Positions 11,884-23,198 of a stretch of DNA of 32,978 nt are shown in pieces. The notes under the pieces were generated by a model that saw nothing but the letters and a program-made list of their open reading frames with translations, was not told where the DNA came from and did no database searches. The stretch is taken from positions 1 to 32,978 of the forward strand of contig JASJFT010000335.1 in the NCBI GenBank assembly GCA_030770425.1, read 5' to 3'. A program made the position numbers and the translations under genes. Within the stretch, counting starts at the first letter, position 1, and each line of letters begins with the position of its first letter. The stretch is from Darksidea phi. Taxonomy: Eukaryota; Ascomycota; Dothideomycetes; Pleosporales; Lentitheciaceae.

Positions 11884-11918
11884 ATAAGTATTAGAAATTA
11901 GGTATTTCTAATACTTAT
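11884..11918. repeat. Hairpin with 15-nt arms in the nested LTR
   Basis: The arms ATAAGTATTAGAAAT and its complement flank the 5-nt loop TAGGT. It lies 30 bp from the 29-bp palindrome. Because it lacks a following U-run inside a defined transcript, I do not call it a terminator. Confidence 0.8.
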
Positions 11919-12267
11919 TAGTAATACTAGCCAATCTAGTAGTTACTAGAACCTTCTAGAACTAAACTAATTACTAATAATTTTATCCTCTAATATCTAG
12001 CTTAATATTAGTCCAATTTAAATGAGCTATATACCATTCTACTCGGAATAACCTATAGAATCTAGCTATAATAATAGCTTAGTAATATAGGCTAAACCTA
12101 AATAGGAAATAACCTATTTAAAGGTTACTTCTTAGGAATTCCTTAATTCCTTATACGAATTCTTAAGAAGACGTAATAGTAGAATATAGAACTATATAGG
12201 ATCTAGTATATAACTATAGCTAGGTTAATAATAATCTAGAAGTCCTCTAGTAGAAGTAGGTATAATA

Positions 12268-12287
12268 TAGTCTTCTTCTTTTCTAAG
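12268..12287 (-). other. Probable polypurine tract of G1
   Basis: The minus strand directly before the 3' LTR reads AGAAAAGAAGAAGACTA. This is the position and composition of the plus-strand primer of LTR elements, and it independently supports the minus orientation of G1. Confidence 0.65.
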
Positions 12288-14460
12288 AGTTATCCTAGCC
12301 CTTATAGAGAGTTATTTACTATAACGTATTCTATTAGTTCTCTTACTTTCTTTAGAAAAGTTTACCCAAGTATCTATACTCCTAAAAAACCCTATTTCTA
12401 AGAAAAAAATAATTTTATAGAGAAGATCTTTTAGATATTTAGTATCTATATTATATTCTACTACCTTAATAGGGGGTTTCTATAGTCTTTTTAGCCTTAT
12501 AACTCTTAACCCTAATCTTATAATATATAATTAGTTTAATTAAAAAGTATATATAACTTAAGTATTAGTCTATTATTAGTATATATTTATAACTTTTACT
12601 TATTATTATTATAGCTTATAGTCTATATATATTCTTATAAGTTCTTATACTAGTAGTAATAGTATTACCGCTCCTCTTATAGACGATTTTTGATAACTTC
12701 TATTTAATAGATACTTACTATCTTTATATAAGAGTTATTTATTAAATATAATCTTTATAATTATTCTACTTACTTATAATATCTTTATAAAGGCTTTAGA
12801 ACTAGCTTAAAATCTATTTAATTTAATCTTAATACTTATCTTAATAATATAACCTAGTAGTACTTAGTAATTACTAACTACCGTCTATCGTAACTTATAA
12901 TTATATTAAATTACTTATTTATTTATAATTCTTCTAGTAAGAGAAATCCTATTTATATCTTTATAGATATTTATTTAAGAGATAATAAATTATTATATAT
13001 TATATCTCTTTAGATATCTTTATTTCTATATTTTAAACTTTTACTAGTAAGTATCTAGAATATTATTAGCTTAGGTATAGAACGATCTCTTTTAGTATAA
13101 GTATAAGAAGATATATCTACTTTTAGATTTCTCTACTTTATTTTTTAATACTTTTAAGATCTCGCCCCTTATTATAATTATCTCTACTAGCTAGTATAGT
13201 AATATTATCCTTCTTAAGTATATCTATACTCTTCTTATTTATTTAGAATCTTAGCCCCCCTTTATATACTATTAGTATATAAACTATCTCTCCTAGTTTA
13301 TATAAAAGTTTAATATAACTAAGCTTTATTAAATTACTTTAAGTAACTAGTATTAGAAGGCTAATATCTATATTATCTATAATAGATATAAAGCTTACTA
13401 TTAGATCTACTTAGTAGTATATACTAGTCTTTCTCTCTTCCCGCTAATATAGTTCTACTAATAATTCGTATAGGTTAAGCCTACTTTCTACTATTACTTT
13501 AATCTTCTTATCTTTACTATTAAGTATATCTAGTATTATAATATCTAAGCTACTTATAATAATAAGAATATAGATTCTAATATACTTAAGAAGATTTAGT
13601 AGAATATATAGTTCTATACTTTTAATATTAATATTAGTTAGAATTAGTATAAAGTTAAGTAGAAGTATCTAATTAAGAATACTAGTAATAAGATAGAATT
13701 ATACTAGACTATAACTACGGCGTATAAGTTTAACTTCTAGTATTATTAGATATATTTTACTATCTTTCTAATAGCTTTTTATACTAATTCCTCTAGTATA
13801 GACTAGATAGCGTTAGCTATCTAGTATCTACTAACTTTATAGTCTCTACTATTTATAAGACTTACTTTATTAAGTATAACTTCTTAACTAGTATACCCTT
13901 TAGAATTACTAATTATAAGTATTATTAGTACTATTATAGCCCTAATATTTCTAATAGAAATATTATTAGTAGAGATATAACGTCTATTATCTCTTAAAAG
14001 AGGGTACTACGAAGCTTCTTTAGGAATTTCTTACCTAATATATATAGCTTACTTAGATCGCCTATAGACTATATAGTACTTAACTAAGATTCCTAGTTAC
14101 TAGGGTATATAAATAGAATAAATACCTATATTAGAAATTTAGCTTATTAATTTTAATACTATTATTATTAGTTAGTCTATTTATTATTATAATATATAAA
14201 GACTAGTCTTATTAAATTCTTCGAGCTATAGCTTATTACTAAAGTAGATAGTATTCTTTCTTTAACTAATTATTCTACTTATATAGTATCCCTTAAGTAA
14301 AGTCTTAAGAGTATCTTTTAACTAAATCTTTTAATCCTTTCTTTATATTAATATTACTTATATAGTTTACCCCTTTAGGACTTCTTATATATATTATTAT
14401 TTCTTTATAAAGTTTATAACGCTTCTTTAATAATTTTCTACTTTAAACGATTTAATATTT
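12288..14460 (-). pseudogene. 2.2-kb tail of G1 between chromodomain and 3' LTR, unknown content
   Basis: Chromoviruses usually end shortly after the chromodomain, so this stretch is unexpected. On the minus strand parts look coding-like once Gln/Trp-type stops are read through, for example around 12,640-13,050, with lysine-, isoleucine- and arginine-rich runs and the local string NRSY(Q)KSS near 12,690. I do not recognise a domain. Surviving dinucleotides at 12,367 (CpA) and 12,691 (TpG) lie here. It could be an extra ORF of this lineage, captured host sequence, or an old nested element; no terminal repeats were found. The corresponding part of G3 is not in the window, so it cannot be compared. 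Confidence 0.4.
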
Positions 14461-14625
14461 AATTATCTAGATTTATTTAATATTCTATAAGAATCTTATT
14501 ATAATTATTAAGAAAGGTCTTAGGCTCTTATATACTATCTTTATATAACTAATCTAGCTATTTTATAAAAAAGAGTTTCTTATTATATATTATCTTATAT
14601 ATAAGGATAGCTTCGACTTTATATT
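14460..14625 (-). pseudogene. Chromodomain relic of G1
   Basis: On the minus strand a KVEAIL start (about 14,620) is followed, after a 1-nt frame change, by IK(W)LD and EPKTFLNN, then ILIEY. This matches the chromodomain pattern VEaIL...YLVKWkgy...TWEP..nL.n...ll.eY. Upstream at 14,811-14,837 lies KLDIKYLKPF, the conserved integrase C-terminal KLdxKylGPF segment. The domain targets integration to modified chromatin. The frame change seems to be an indel rather than RIP. Confidence 0.75.
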
Positions 14626-14999
14626 AGTTATTATTATTAAGCTTTAGATATTATATAGATTTAAGTCTAAAGTTTAAATCTTTTCTTAACTTTATTTATT
14701 TCTTTAGAAGAGATATATAGAAGATAGAATATAGCTAGAATATTAATAAAGATAGCTTAAGCTAATAGCTTAGCTTCCTATACTTAGTTTAAATAATAAA
14801 GGGTTTTAAGTACTTTATATCTAACTTCTTTAAAGAATACTTAATCTTAATATTAATAATTTTTAAGATTATCTTTTTACTAACGATAAAATACTTATTT
14901 ATTCTCTTTAAGTTATATTAGTATTATTAGTTTTTTTAAATATAGGTTAATACTTTCTAAGTATTAGAAAACTATTACGTTCGATTAGTTAGAAAGTTA

Positions 15000-16400
15000 A
15001 TAATTTTTTAATATATACTTAGGGTCTTTTTATTTATACTTTAGTTACTAGGTAATTAATAAAGCTAATACTTATTTTCTACGTTATTAAAACTTTTAGG
15101 TTTAATACTTATTATAATTTTAATAGAATATATATTATAACTTAAATAAATCTTAGAGTTATATATATATTCTACTATTAGAAGTAGCTAATACTAGTTA
15201 TTTTACTAATAATTTAGGTATATCTATAGGTATACTTTAAGCTCCTAATTCTAGTATTTAGTTTAACTATCTATCTATAGGTAAAAGGCTATACTTATTT
15301 ATTATTTAATATTAAAATAAAAGTATATATCTAACTAGAATTTATTAATAAAGATAAAGCCCTAATTTAAGATTAATAATAATAGGAGTTCGACCTTTAT
15401 AAATACTTCTATAAATAATAGGTTAACTAATATACTTATAATAATATTCTTTATTATAAATAAATACTAAACTATTTTTAAAAAGTAGTTAATAAGTACT
15501 AGTACTATATTATAGATATTACTCTTAGAATTCTTAAATTCTAGTAGGTTAGTAATAAAGTCTAGAAAGTAATTATACTATAGCTTTTATAATAGAAGAA
15601 TTAGTTCTAGTAATCTCTATAGCTTATACCTTTATACTTTATTTATTTAGTATACTATATAGTCTTATATATATATATTAACCTCTACTTAAAGCTTTAG
15701 CTAATAATACTTTCTTTATAGGAGTTTAATAGTCTTATCTACTCTATAATAGTCTTCTAAGAGGTTATCGTAATTCTTTATAAAAATAACTTAATAAAGA
15801 GCTTTATTATTAGGAATTTATATTTTTTTTACTCTTTAAAGAATATCCTTTAGATCTATAATCTATAAAGATATATTCTTTTACTTTTTTTTACTTTTAA
15901 ACTTTTATATATACTATATATTCTTATAATAGACTATATTATATTTTTATACTTCTTAGATATAATCTAATAATAGTCTAGGGATTTTCTAGCTAAAGAA
16001 CGAGTTATTATTTATAACTTTTAATAAAGACTTATATAATATAGAGATAGAAAATACTTTATAATATTAAAGAAATATCGAAGCTAGATTTAAGTCTTTT
16101 AATTACTTTTTAGGTTTATTATCTCTACTTATAAATAGATTAAGATTAATAAATAATATATTATTAAAAATTAATACTATACTAGAGGATTTTATAGTAG
16201 AATAGTTTATACTATTTTTAAATTTTTAATAGATTACTTATAAATTCTTATTAGTAAGATTAAATTTATATATTATTTAATCTTTAGTATATAGAGCTAT
16301 AGGCTTCTAGAGTATCTATACCTAGAGTTTATTTTAAAGTATAAAAAGTATAATATTTCTTAGTACTCTTCTTTTTTTAAGCTAAAAGCCTTTAGTATAA
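15000..16400 (-). pseudogene. Integrase region of G1 (by position)
   Basis: The stretch lies between the RNase H relic and the integrase C-terminal/chromodomain segment of G1, where the HHCC and DDE domains belong. I did not locate the DDE residues or the GQTER box with confidence in the mutated sequence. The call is inference from domain order. Confidence 0.5.
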
Positions 16401-16419
16401 TTAAGTTATTATAATAGTA

Positions 16420-16800
16420 TATTAGTTAAATTCTTTATATTAGGCTTATATTCGATCTTAAAGTTAAAATAAGCTAACTCTTTAGTCTAATATATTTACT
16501 TAGATAAGAGTATCTTTATAATTATAAAATATCTTAGATTATTATAATCGTATAATATATAGATAGTATTTAGAGTATATTTAAAATAGTATTATTATTA
16601 TCTAAAGATTTTTATAATAATAAATAACTCTTTATTATAAGTATTTTACTAAATCTATAATCTAACGAATTTATAATTAAAGAATATAACTAATTTTTAA
16701 TATTTTTCTATTAAGAGTACTATTATTTATAGCTATAATAGAATAGCTACTATAGTAAACTTAAAGGTATTAGTAATAACTATTATAGATTTTATTAGAT
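16420..16800 (-). pseudogene. RNase H relic of G1
   Basis: The minus-strand frame gives YNKELFIIIKIF at about 16,600-16,642, matching the Y(D/N)KELLAIv.af box of Gypsy RNase H, followed further on by DYNNLRYF (DHxNLxYF box) and FKIEYKP (FxIxYRPG box). Stops fall at Gln-type positions. The enzyme degraded RNA in the RNA-DNA hybrid during reverse transcription. Confidence 0.75.
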
Positions 16801-17269
16801 TAAAGTACTAAAGAATAAGAATTCTTATAAAGAGCTTATAGAGTATAAAAAATATATTATATATATCTTCTAGCTAAAACTAAGAGATATACTATTTTAT
16901 AAAACTCTTCTTAATCTTCTTTAACTTTTTTACTAATATATTCTTACTAGAATCTTATTAATCTAATATTAAATTCTATATAGAGGTTATATATATTAGG
17001 AGTAGATAAATAATATTTAAGTAGTTATATATAAATTATTAGTAAAAGTTTATAAATTTAAGAAATACTTAGATATTCTAATAATCCTTAGGCTCTAGCT
17101 ATTCTTTAATTATTTAAATCTATATTAGGTTTATAACTACCCTATAAAGGGTTATTATAAAGCTAAGAAACTCTACTAATTTTATAAAGAAGGTATACTT
17201 TAAGACTTTATAATAGAGTTCTTAATTATATAATCTCTTAAGAACTTTATAAATATATTATTTATAGTC

Positions 17270-17760
17270 CTCCTTTTCTTTAGAATATATAAGAATATTA
17301 TCTAAATAAATAATATATATTTTATTTAATAGACTACCTAAGACTTTATAGATATATAACTAAAATATAGTAAGTATATTTATAAGGCTAAATAGTATTA
17401 TTAAGTATTTAAAATAGTCGTAGTATATTTTAAATACTATCTTCTACTTATTATTCTTCTTAATATATAATTAATAATATATCTTATAAAGATTAAGTTT
17501 TATAAAAATCTTAGTCCTAGATAACTAGTCTAGTATCTCGTTTATAAGGGGTATAGAATAATAATATTTAATTATTACCTTATTTAAACCCCTATAATTA
17601 ATATATAATTAAAGTATATTATTAGCTTTAAGTATAAAAAGTATTAGAACCTTTATTAAAGACTTATTAGGCCGAATCTACCTCTTTTTAAAGAGTTATT
17701 AAGGTATTTTCTTAAGATCTTAAGTTCTTTTTTAGAGAGATTATAAATAGATAAATTTAA
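17270..17760 (-). pseudogene. Reverse transcriptase relic of G1
   Basis: Minus-strand order: YNLSKKELKILRKYL (about 17,730), then LKRGR.R (17,661-17,692; compare LkkGfIRPS), YRGLNK near 17,590, PLINE near 17,540, K.NLYK.YY (compare TKLDLrdAY), and the catalytic box YLDNILIYSKEKED at 17,265-17,312, a D-to-N form of YLDDILIYS. Every box is in the order and spacing of Ty3/Gypsy RT. The catalytic Asp-Asp is lost through RIP. Confidence 0.88.
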
Positions 17761-18199
17761 TAATATCTTTTCCTCTTTAAGATTAATAATATAGTTATAC
17801 TTTAAGTTAGAAGCGATTCTACTAATAAGTTTAGAACTAAAGTATTAAAGTTAATTATAAAGATATTTTAGTATCTTTATAATTTTCTTAAAGTTAATTT
17901 TCTTATTAAAATTATTATAGAAAGTATTTAGATAATTCTTAGACTTTTATTACCCCTTTTAATAGAGAGCTACGACCCTCTATAAAGGGATATTTATTAT
18001 TAATATTATAATCTAGAAGACTATAGTCTTAGATAGCTATACTAGTTTAGGATATTACTTTATATAATAGGTAAGATAATTATAAAGTTATAAAATTTAG
18101 TTTTTTAATTAAAGTAAGTCCTATTTATTCTAATATTAAGTATTTTAAGATTTATTACCTTCTAGGGTTTATATCTTACTAATAGACGTCTATATATAT

Positions 18200-20470
18200 T
18201 CTATAACCTCTATTATATTAGGAAATTAGAGTTAATACTCTTTCTTATTTATAAGTAATTAAGTATAAAAGCTTTTTAGGTATAATATATATATCTTCTT
18301 TCTAGATTATAGCTATTATATTAAGTTATTAAATATTATCTTAACTTTAATATATTTAACTACTATACTTTTATCCTACTACTTAAAAGATTCCTTTTAA
18401 TAATTTATTTAAGAGTTTATCTTATATAACTATAGCTAGTTAAGGATAAGATTATAGCTATCTATAGAAGTAGTTTAAAATACCTAAGAACCTATTATTC
18501 TCGTTATATTCTAAGAATCCTACGTTATTATTATAATAATATATAGCTCTTCTAGATATAATAGTATACTAGAGACTTAATATATTTATAACTTTATATA
18601 TAATAATATCTTAAAAAGATTCTATTATAATATAAGGTTCTTTCTAATAATATTTAAATTTAATTCTATATTAAAAAGGTTCTAGGTCTATATTAAAATA
18701 TTTATAAAAAGATATATCCTTATATTACTAATAATCTATAAGAATTTACTATTAGTATTTAGCCCTAGTAGTATTACGGTAATATTAGTAACTAGGACTT
18801 ATCTTTTTTTAAGAATAAGTTAGCTTTCTTTTCTTAAATTTTATTTAATTTATTATCGTCTTTAAAGTAATACTTTTAATAATTCTTCTTTTAATTAGTC
18901 TTTAATTAGAATATTAACGCTACGCTCTTAGAGTATAATAAGGTTCTTAATAAAGACTATTTAATATTACCTTATTAAGAGGGCTTCTAATTCTATTTCT
19001 TCTAGCTAAAATTATTTAAAGTTATTAAAGATATAGTATACTTTCTACTTATAATTAAATTAGGGCTAGAAACTTTTAGAAGAGTAGCTAGTATAAGGGT
19101 AAAATATACTATTATCTTTATATTCTATAAGGTACGTTTAAACTATATCTAAGTATATATATTCTTTAACTAGCTATTTCTTTATATTTTATAGTATAAA
19201 GGTTCTAGATACTTACTTTATACTATAGATATCTTTAGTATATTAGAACTTATATTACTACTAAAAGACTTTACCTCTAGAATAACTTTATAAGTTATAA
19301 AATAATTAAAAAAAAAATTAAAGTTATCTTTCTAGTACTATTCGATATTCTAAAACTTAAAGTAGTTATTAAACTTTATTAGAATAGGGTCCTTTATAAG
19401 ACTCTTTAGCTTTATCTATAACTAGAGCTATATAATAACTTTATTATCGTCGATAGTTTAGACTAGTAGGTTATAATATATATTATTCTTAATAAACGTT
19501 ATAATCTATATAATATACTTAAGGATATTAGTAGTAGTAAAGTTAATTTAGAAGAGACTATTAATATCTTTAATCTAATAGTCTATAGCTTAGATTATTA
19601 GGATTTTCTTTAATAAGTCTAGTATAGGAGGGTTTTTAATTTTAGTTAGATTAAATAGCCCCTAATAAGTATTATCTATTAAAGATAAGCTAGCTATAAT
19701 CTAAAGAATTACTATAACTAGTTTAAAGATTACTTAAACTATAATAAGGTCTACTCGTATAGCCTCGATCTAGTTAACTAGTATATTCTAGTATTAAAGG
19801 TTAAGTAATATTTATACTATTTTAATTAAAAGTACTTTACCTAAGGCCGAAGTATAGATAGATATAGTATAGATTATATTTAGGTAGTTACTACTTATTA
19901 GGATATTATTAGCTTCTAATATAGGTAGTATAATAGGAGCTAAGTATTAGTATAGTTAGAATCTACTTATATAAGCTATATTTTTATAAATAAATATCTT
20001 ATTATTTTCTTATATAGGTTAGTAGTCCCTATTAATTATAACTATTATTAGGATTCTACTAAAAGATAGTAGCTTATTAAATATCTTCGAGGTATTTCTA
20101 TTATTATATTATATATAGATTATAGGGGTTTTAAAGATATATTAATTCTTTTAAATATTTTTAAGGTTAAATAGGTTCTCTAACTAGTAATTATTCTTAT
20201 TATCTAATTCTAGTTCCTATACTTATTATTTATTAAACTTAGAATACTATTAGTATACTTCGCCAATTAGCTATATATCGGGATTATTTCGTCTACTAGG
20301 TAGATAGGTACTAGAGTAAGTACTCTTCTTTAAGTAGATAGTATAAGGAGGTATACTAACGGCTTTAAATAGACGTTATATAGTATAATTAATAAGAACT
20401 TTTAAAGTATTAGCTTTTAATATTAATATTATATTACTAGTTCTTAAAAAGAAGTATAAAGGATTCGAAT
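18200..20470 (-). pseudogene. gag and protease region of G1
   Basis: This part lies between the RT relic and the 5' LTR. Its reverse complement aligns along most of its length with the G3 interior at 29,840-32,122, including the ACGAAGTATAC landmark near the 5' end and AATATTTAATAACTTAATATAATAG near the 3' end. I could not identify a zinc knuckle or the protease active site with confidence. The CpA at 20,274 corresponds to CpG in G3. Confidence 0.6.
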
Positions 20471-20656
20471 TATAAGATACGTATAGGTAGATAGATATAG
20501 AAATACTAAGATAGTAAAAGGGTTATATTTAAATAGAGATAAGATAAATTCTTAAGAAGATATAATAGTAGAATATAGGATTATATAAGGTTCGGTATAT
20601 AACTATAGTCGGGTTAATAATAATCTAGAAGTCCTCTAGTAGAAGTAGATATAATA
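20471..20656 (-). repeat. Right (5') LTR of G1, 186 bp
   Basis: On the minus strand it starts TATTATATCTACTTCT (mutated TGTT...) and ends ATCTTATA (mutated ...TTACA). It has exactly the same length as the reassembled G3 LTR (28 + 158 bp). It is followed by the second tctat duplication. Confidence 0.9.
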
Positions 20657-20661
20657 TCTAT
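20657..20661. repeat. Target-site duplication of G1, right copy (tctat)
   Basis: Identical to 11,486-11,490. From 20,662 the sequence continues copy B exactly where it broke off. Confidence 0.9.
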
Positions 20662-20738
20662 ACTTTAGCTAATAATATAATATTATAAATTCTAGTAGTA
20701 TTCTATATAAGTATAGTTATATTCTAAATAATTATAAT

Positions 20739-21170
20739 AAGAAGTTCTATTTAATAACTTTATTCTATATTATAACTAATAATATATTCTCTATAAAGAT
20801 ATTCTAGTAGATTATTACTAGTAATAATAATTATAGTAAGAAGCTCTATTTAATAACTTTATTCTATACTATAGCTAATAATATATTCTCTATAAAGATA
20901 TTCTAATAGATTATTACTAGTAATAATAATTACGATAAGAAGTCCTATTTAATAATTTTATTTTATATTATAGCTAATAATATATTCTTTATAAAGGTAT
21001 TTTAGTAGATTATTACTAGTAATAATAATTATAATAAGAAGCTCTATTTAAAAACTTTATTTTATATTATAGCTAATAGTATATAGTATAGAGATAATAG
21101 TATACTTATAAATAAAATACTCTTACTAATAATTATAGATAACTATAATTATAATAAAGAAGTTATATCT
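20739..21170 (+). repeat. Tandem array B1 (99-bp units, 33 codons)
   Basis: Units begin AAGAAG at 20,739, 20,838, 20,937 and 21,036, each exactly 99 bp apart, with a degenerate unit at 21,157. The frame gives KK(F/L)YLITLFYIITNNI, then FSIKIF and ITSNNN. One more unit is split by G1 (11,460-11,490 joined to 20,662-20,738). Strict 33-codon periodicity shows that this was coding when it expanded. It is homologous to array A1. Confidence 0.88.
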
Positions 21171-22253
21171 AATAGTTATAATATATACTTTAGTCGATAG
21201 TATATTATAAATAATAATATATTAATCTATTACTAGTACTTTTATAATCTAGTTATTACTCTTAAAGATTAATTAGAACTATTTAACGTCCCTACTATCC
21301 CCTAGTAATAATAAATTAGAAGTAATTAGACTAAAAAGAAGTATATAGGGGTATAAAACGAAAAGAGTAGAGATACTTTAAAGGAGAATTAATTTTATAA
21401 GTAAAAAAAAAGATATTTATTAACTTAGATTTATTTTTTAATCTAATATTATACTATTATTATATTAACTAGGTCGTTTTAGCGGCCCTATAAGTCTACT
21501 ATTAAGAGTTTTTAATAATAAGTTCTAGATTAGAGTACTTATAGGTATATCTACTATAATACTTATCTATAATATTATATAATATATTTTAGATAGGAGT
21601 TTTATAGAATAAGAAAATAGATATATTCTATTAATAAGTATACTTTATCTATAAGTATATAAGTATAGGGTAATAAAATAAAACGTTAGAACGTTAGTAT
21701 AAATAGAATAGTAGAAGCTTATTATACTAATAATCTATATAAATCTACCTCTACTAATATTACTCTATATTATATTAATATATATCTTCTTTAGAACTAA
21801 GAGTTAAATAAGAGACGAAAGTATATAGTCTTACTAAGATATTATATAGGTTATTAAAAAAGATAATTATTTATAATAGTAAATTATAATACTATTAAAT
21901 AATACTATTATTACTATATCTAGATCGTATACTAATAAAGTACGAAATTCTTTTATTTATTATTATAAGAACTATAGTCTTAATTCTTTTATAAAGTCTA
22001 AGTTTAATAATTACTTAACTTTTAATAAGTATTTATTAATAAGTTTATTAACTTAATTAAAGGTAACTTAGTAGCTAGTAAAATAATACGTATAATACTA
22101 CTAGATAATTCTACTACTATTATTAATTATAGAATTATTATTATCTATATTATAATTAGTAATATTATATAAACTATTCGCTCTTTCGTTTAGAAGACCT
22201 ATCTTAATAAGATATAATTAGTTAATTAGAGTAAGATTATTATAATTAGTAAT

Positions 22254-22400
22254 AGTTAGTATATATTATATTAAAGTATACTATTATATATAATATAATT
22301 TTAATCTAGACTTTATAGATCTATTACTTCTATTCTTACCTCTAAGTATTAATAATAGTAGACTACTTAGTATATATTATATTAAAGTATACTATTATAT
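22254..22400 (+). repeat. Partial 111-bp repeat array in copy B
   Basis: TTAGTATATATTATATTAAAG occurs at about 22,256 and about 22,367, 111 bp apart, each followed by the TATACTATTATATATAATA segment of the A2 array. It places copy B in register with copy A. Confidence 0.8.
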
Positions 22401-22460
22401 ATAATAAAATTTTAAAGAACTAACTAATATAAACTAAGCCTACGTTCTTTCTAATTCTTA

Positions 22461-22712
22461 TTAATAGGATATTTAAGTAAATCTAAGTTAATAAATTAAG
22501 TCTAAAGCCTATAGAAGATCTAAAGATTTACTCTTTAAGATAGTACTCTATTATCTTCTACTCTATAAGAGGTATAGTACCTTTTTTAACTTTATTAATA
22601 GGATATCTAAGTAAATCTAAGTTAATAAACTAAGTCTAAAGTCTATAAAAGGTCTAAAGAATATACTCTTTAAGATAGTACTTTATTATCTTTTATCTTA
22701 TAAGAGGTATAT
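22461..22712. repeat. 134-bp tandem duplication in copy B
   Basis: Two units start TTAATAGGATATYTAAGTAA at 22,461 and 22,595. Each ends in TATAAGAGGTATA. Differences are mostly transitions. Its period is not a multiple of three and it has no counterpart in copy A. Confidence 0.8.
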
Positions 22713-22923
22713 TAAACTATACTATCTTAAGCTAAAAGAAAAGTATACTATATTTCTTCTAATTATATCTCTTCTTTATAATTAAAATCTAGATCTAGAA
22801 TAAGAAGTCTATTATTTTTTTAAGTACCTAGTCTACTAGTTTAAGAATAAGAGATAATTATTAAGAGGTATATATAAAGTATTATTAAAAGACTATAGTA
22901 AGAAAATAAGAATATTCTTTAAG

Positions 22924-23017
22924 ATAGACTATATTTATATCGATCTATAAGCTCTATAAAGAGTATTAAGTAATAATAAGTTTATAAAGCTTATAGATCG
23001 ATATAAATATAGTCTAT
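22924..23017. repeat. 37-bp inverted repeat with 20-nt loop
   Basis: The arms 22,924-22,960 and 22,981-23,017 are complementary with one mismatch (a transition). The loop is 22,961-22,980. The arms contain TCGATCTATAAGC-type sequence with an intact CpG. It might be a fold-back structure, an expired inverted duplication or the end of a small element. Confidence 0.85.
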
Positions 23018-23198
23018 TTTACTAAATAGTATTAGATCTTAAGAGATTTTTATAAACCTCTTTAATAGATTATAAAATAATCTAGTAGTTAATATAGTTT
23101 ATCTAAGTAGAAAATAATATTAATCTCTTATCTACTCTTTAGATAGACTACGTATTTAATATATATAAAATCTAGAAGTAGATTATTCTACTTAAGAA

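Larger units (their letters stand above)
11570..12155. mobile_element. Probable 586-bp solo LTR nested in the G1 LTR
   Basis: The insertion can be placed as TATAAAG...CCTTATA, i.e. a RIP-mutated TGTAAAG...TTACA, flanked by the 5-bp duplication cgaat (11,565-11,569 and 12,156-12,160); the total repeated string is acgaatt. No internal coding is present, which suggests a solo LTR left by LTR-LTR recombination; a short non-autonomous element is the alternative. It keeps seven CpA/TpG sites (near 11,784, 11,838-11,842, 11,932, 12,014, 12,023 and 12,033), more than any other part before base 32,905. It also holds two strong hairpins and an 11-bp tandem (ACTAGGTTATA twice) at about 11,752-11,773. 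Its family is not otherwise present in the window. Confidence 0.65.
11491..12267 (-). repeat. Left (3') LTR of G1, interrupted by a nested solo LTR
   Basis: The LTR begins TATAAGATACGTATAG and ends ATAATA; the flanks 11,491-11,570 and 12,156-12,267 match the 186-bp right LTR (20,471-20,656). The 591-bp excess equals the nested insertion plus its target duplication exactly, confirming both boundaries. Confidence 0.88.
11491..20656 (-). mobile_element. G1: nested Ty3/Gypsy chromovirus, minus strand
   Basis: A full-span element bounded by LTRs (186 bp on the right; 777 bp on the left because of a nested insertion) and a perfect 5-bp duplication. In minus-strand order: 5' LTR, gag and protease region (about 20,470-18,200), RT (17,760-17,270), RNase H (16,800-16,420), integrase region, a C-terminal KLDIKYLKPF segment, chromodomain (14,625-14,460), then an unusually long 2.2-kb tail before the 3' LTR. 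A purine-rich tract abuts the 3' LTR. Its gag end and LTR are the same family as G3. All frames are broken by RIP stops. It sits inside the 33-codon repeat array of copy B. Confidence 0.88.
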
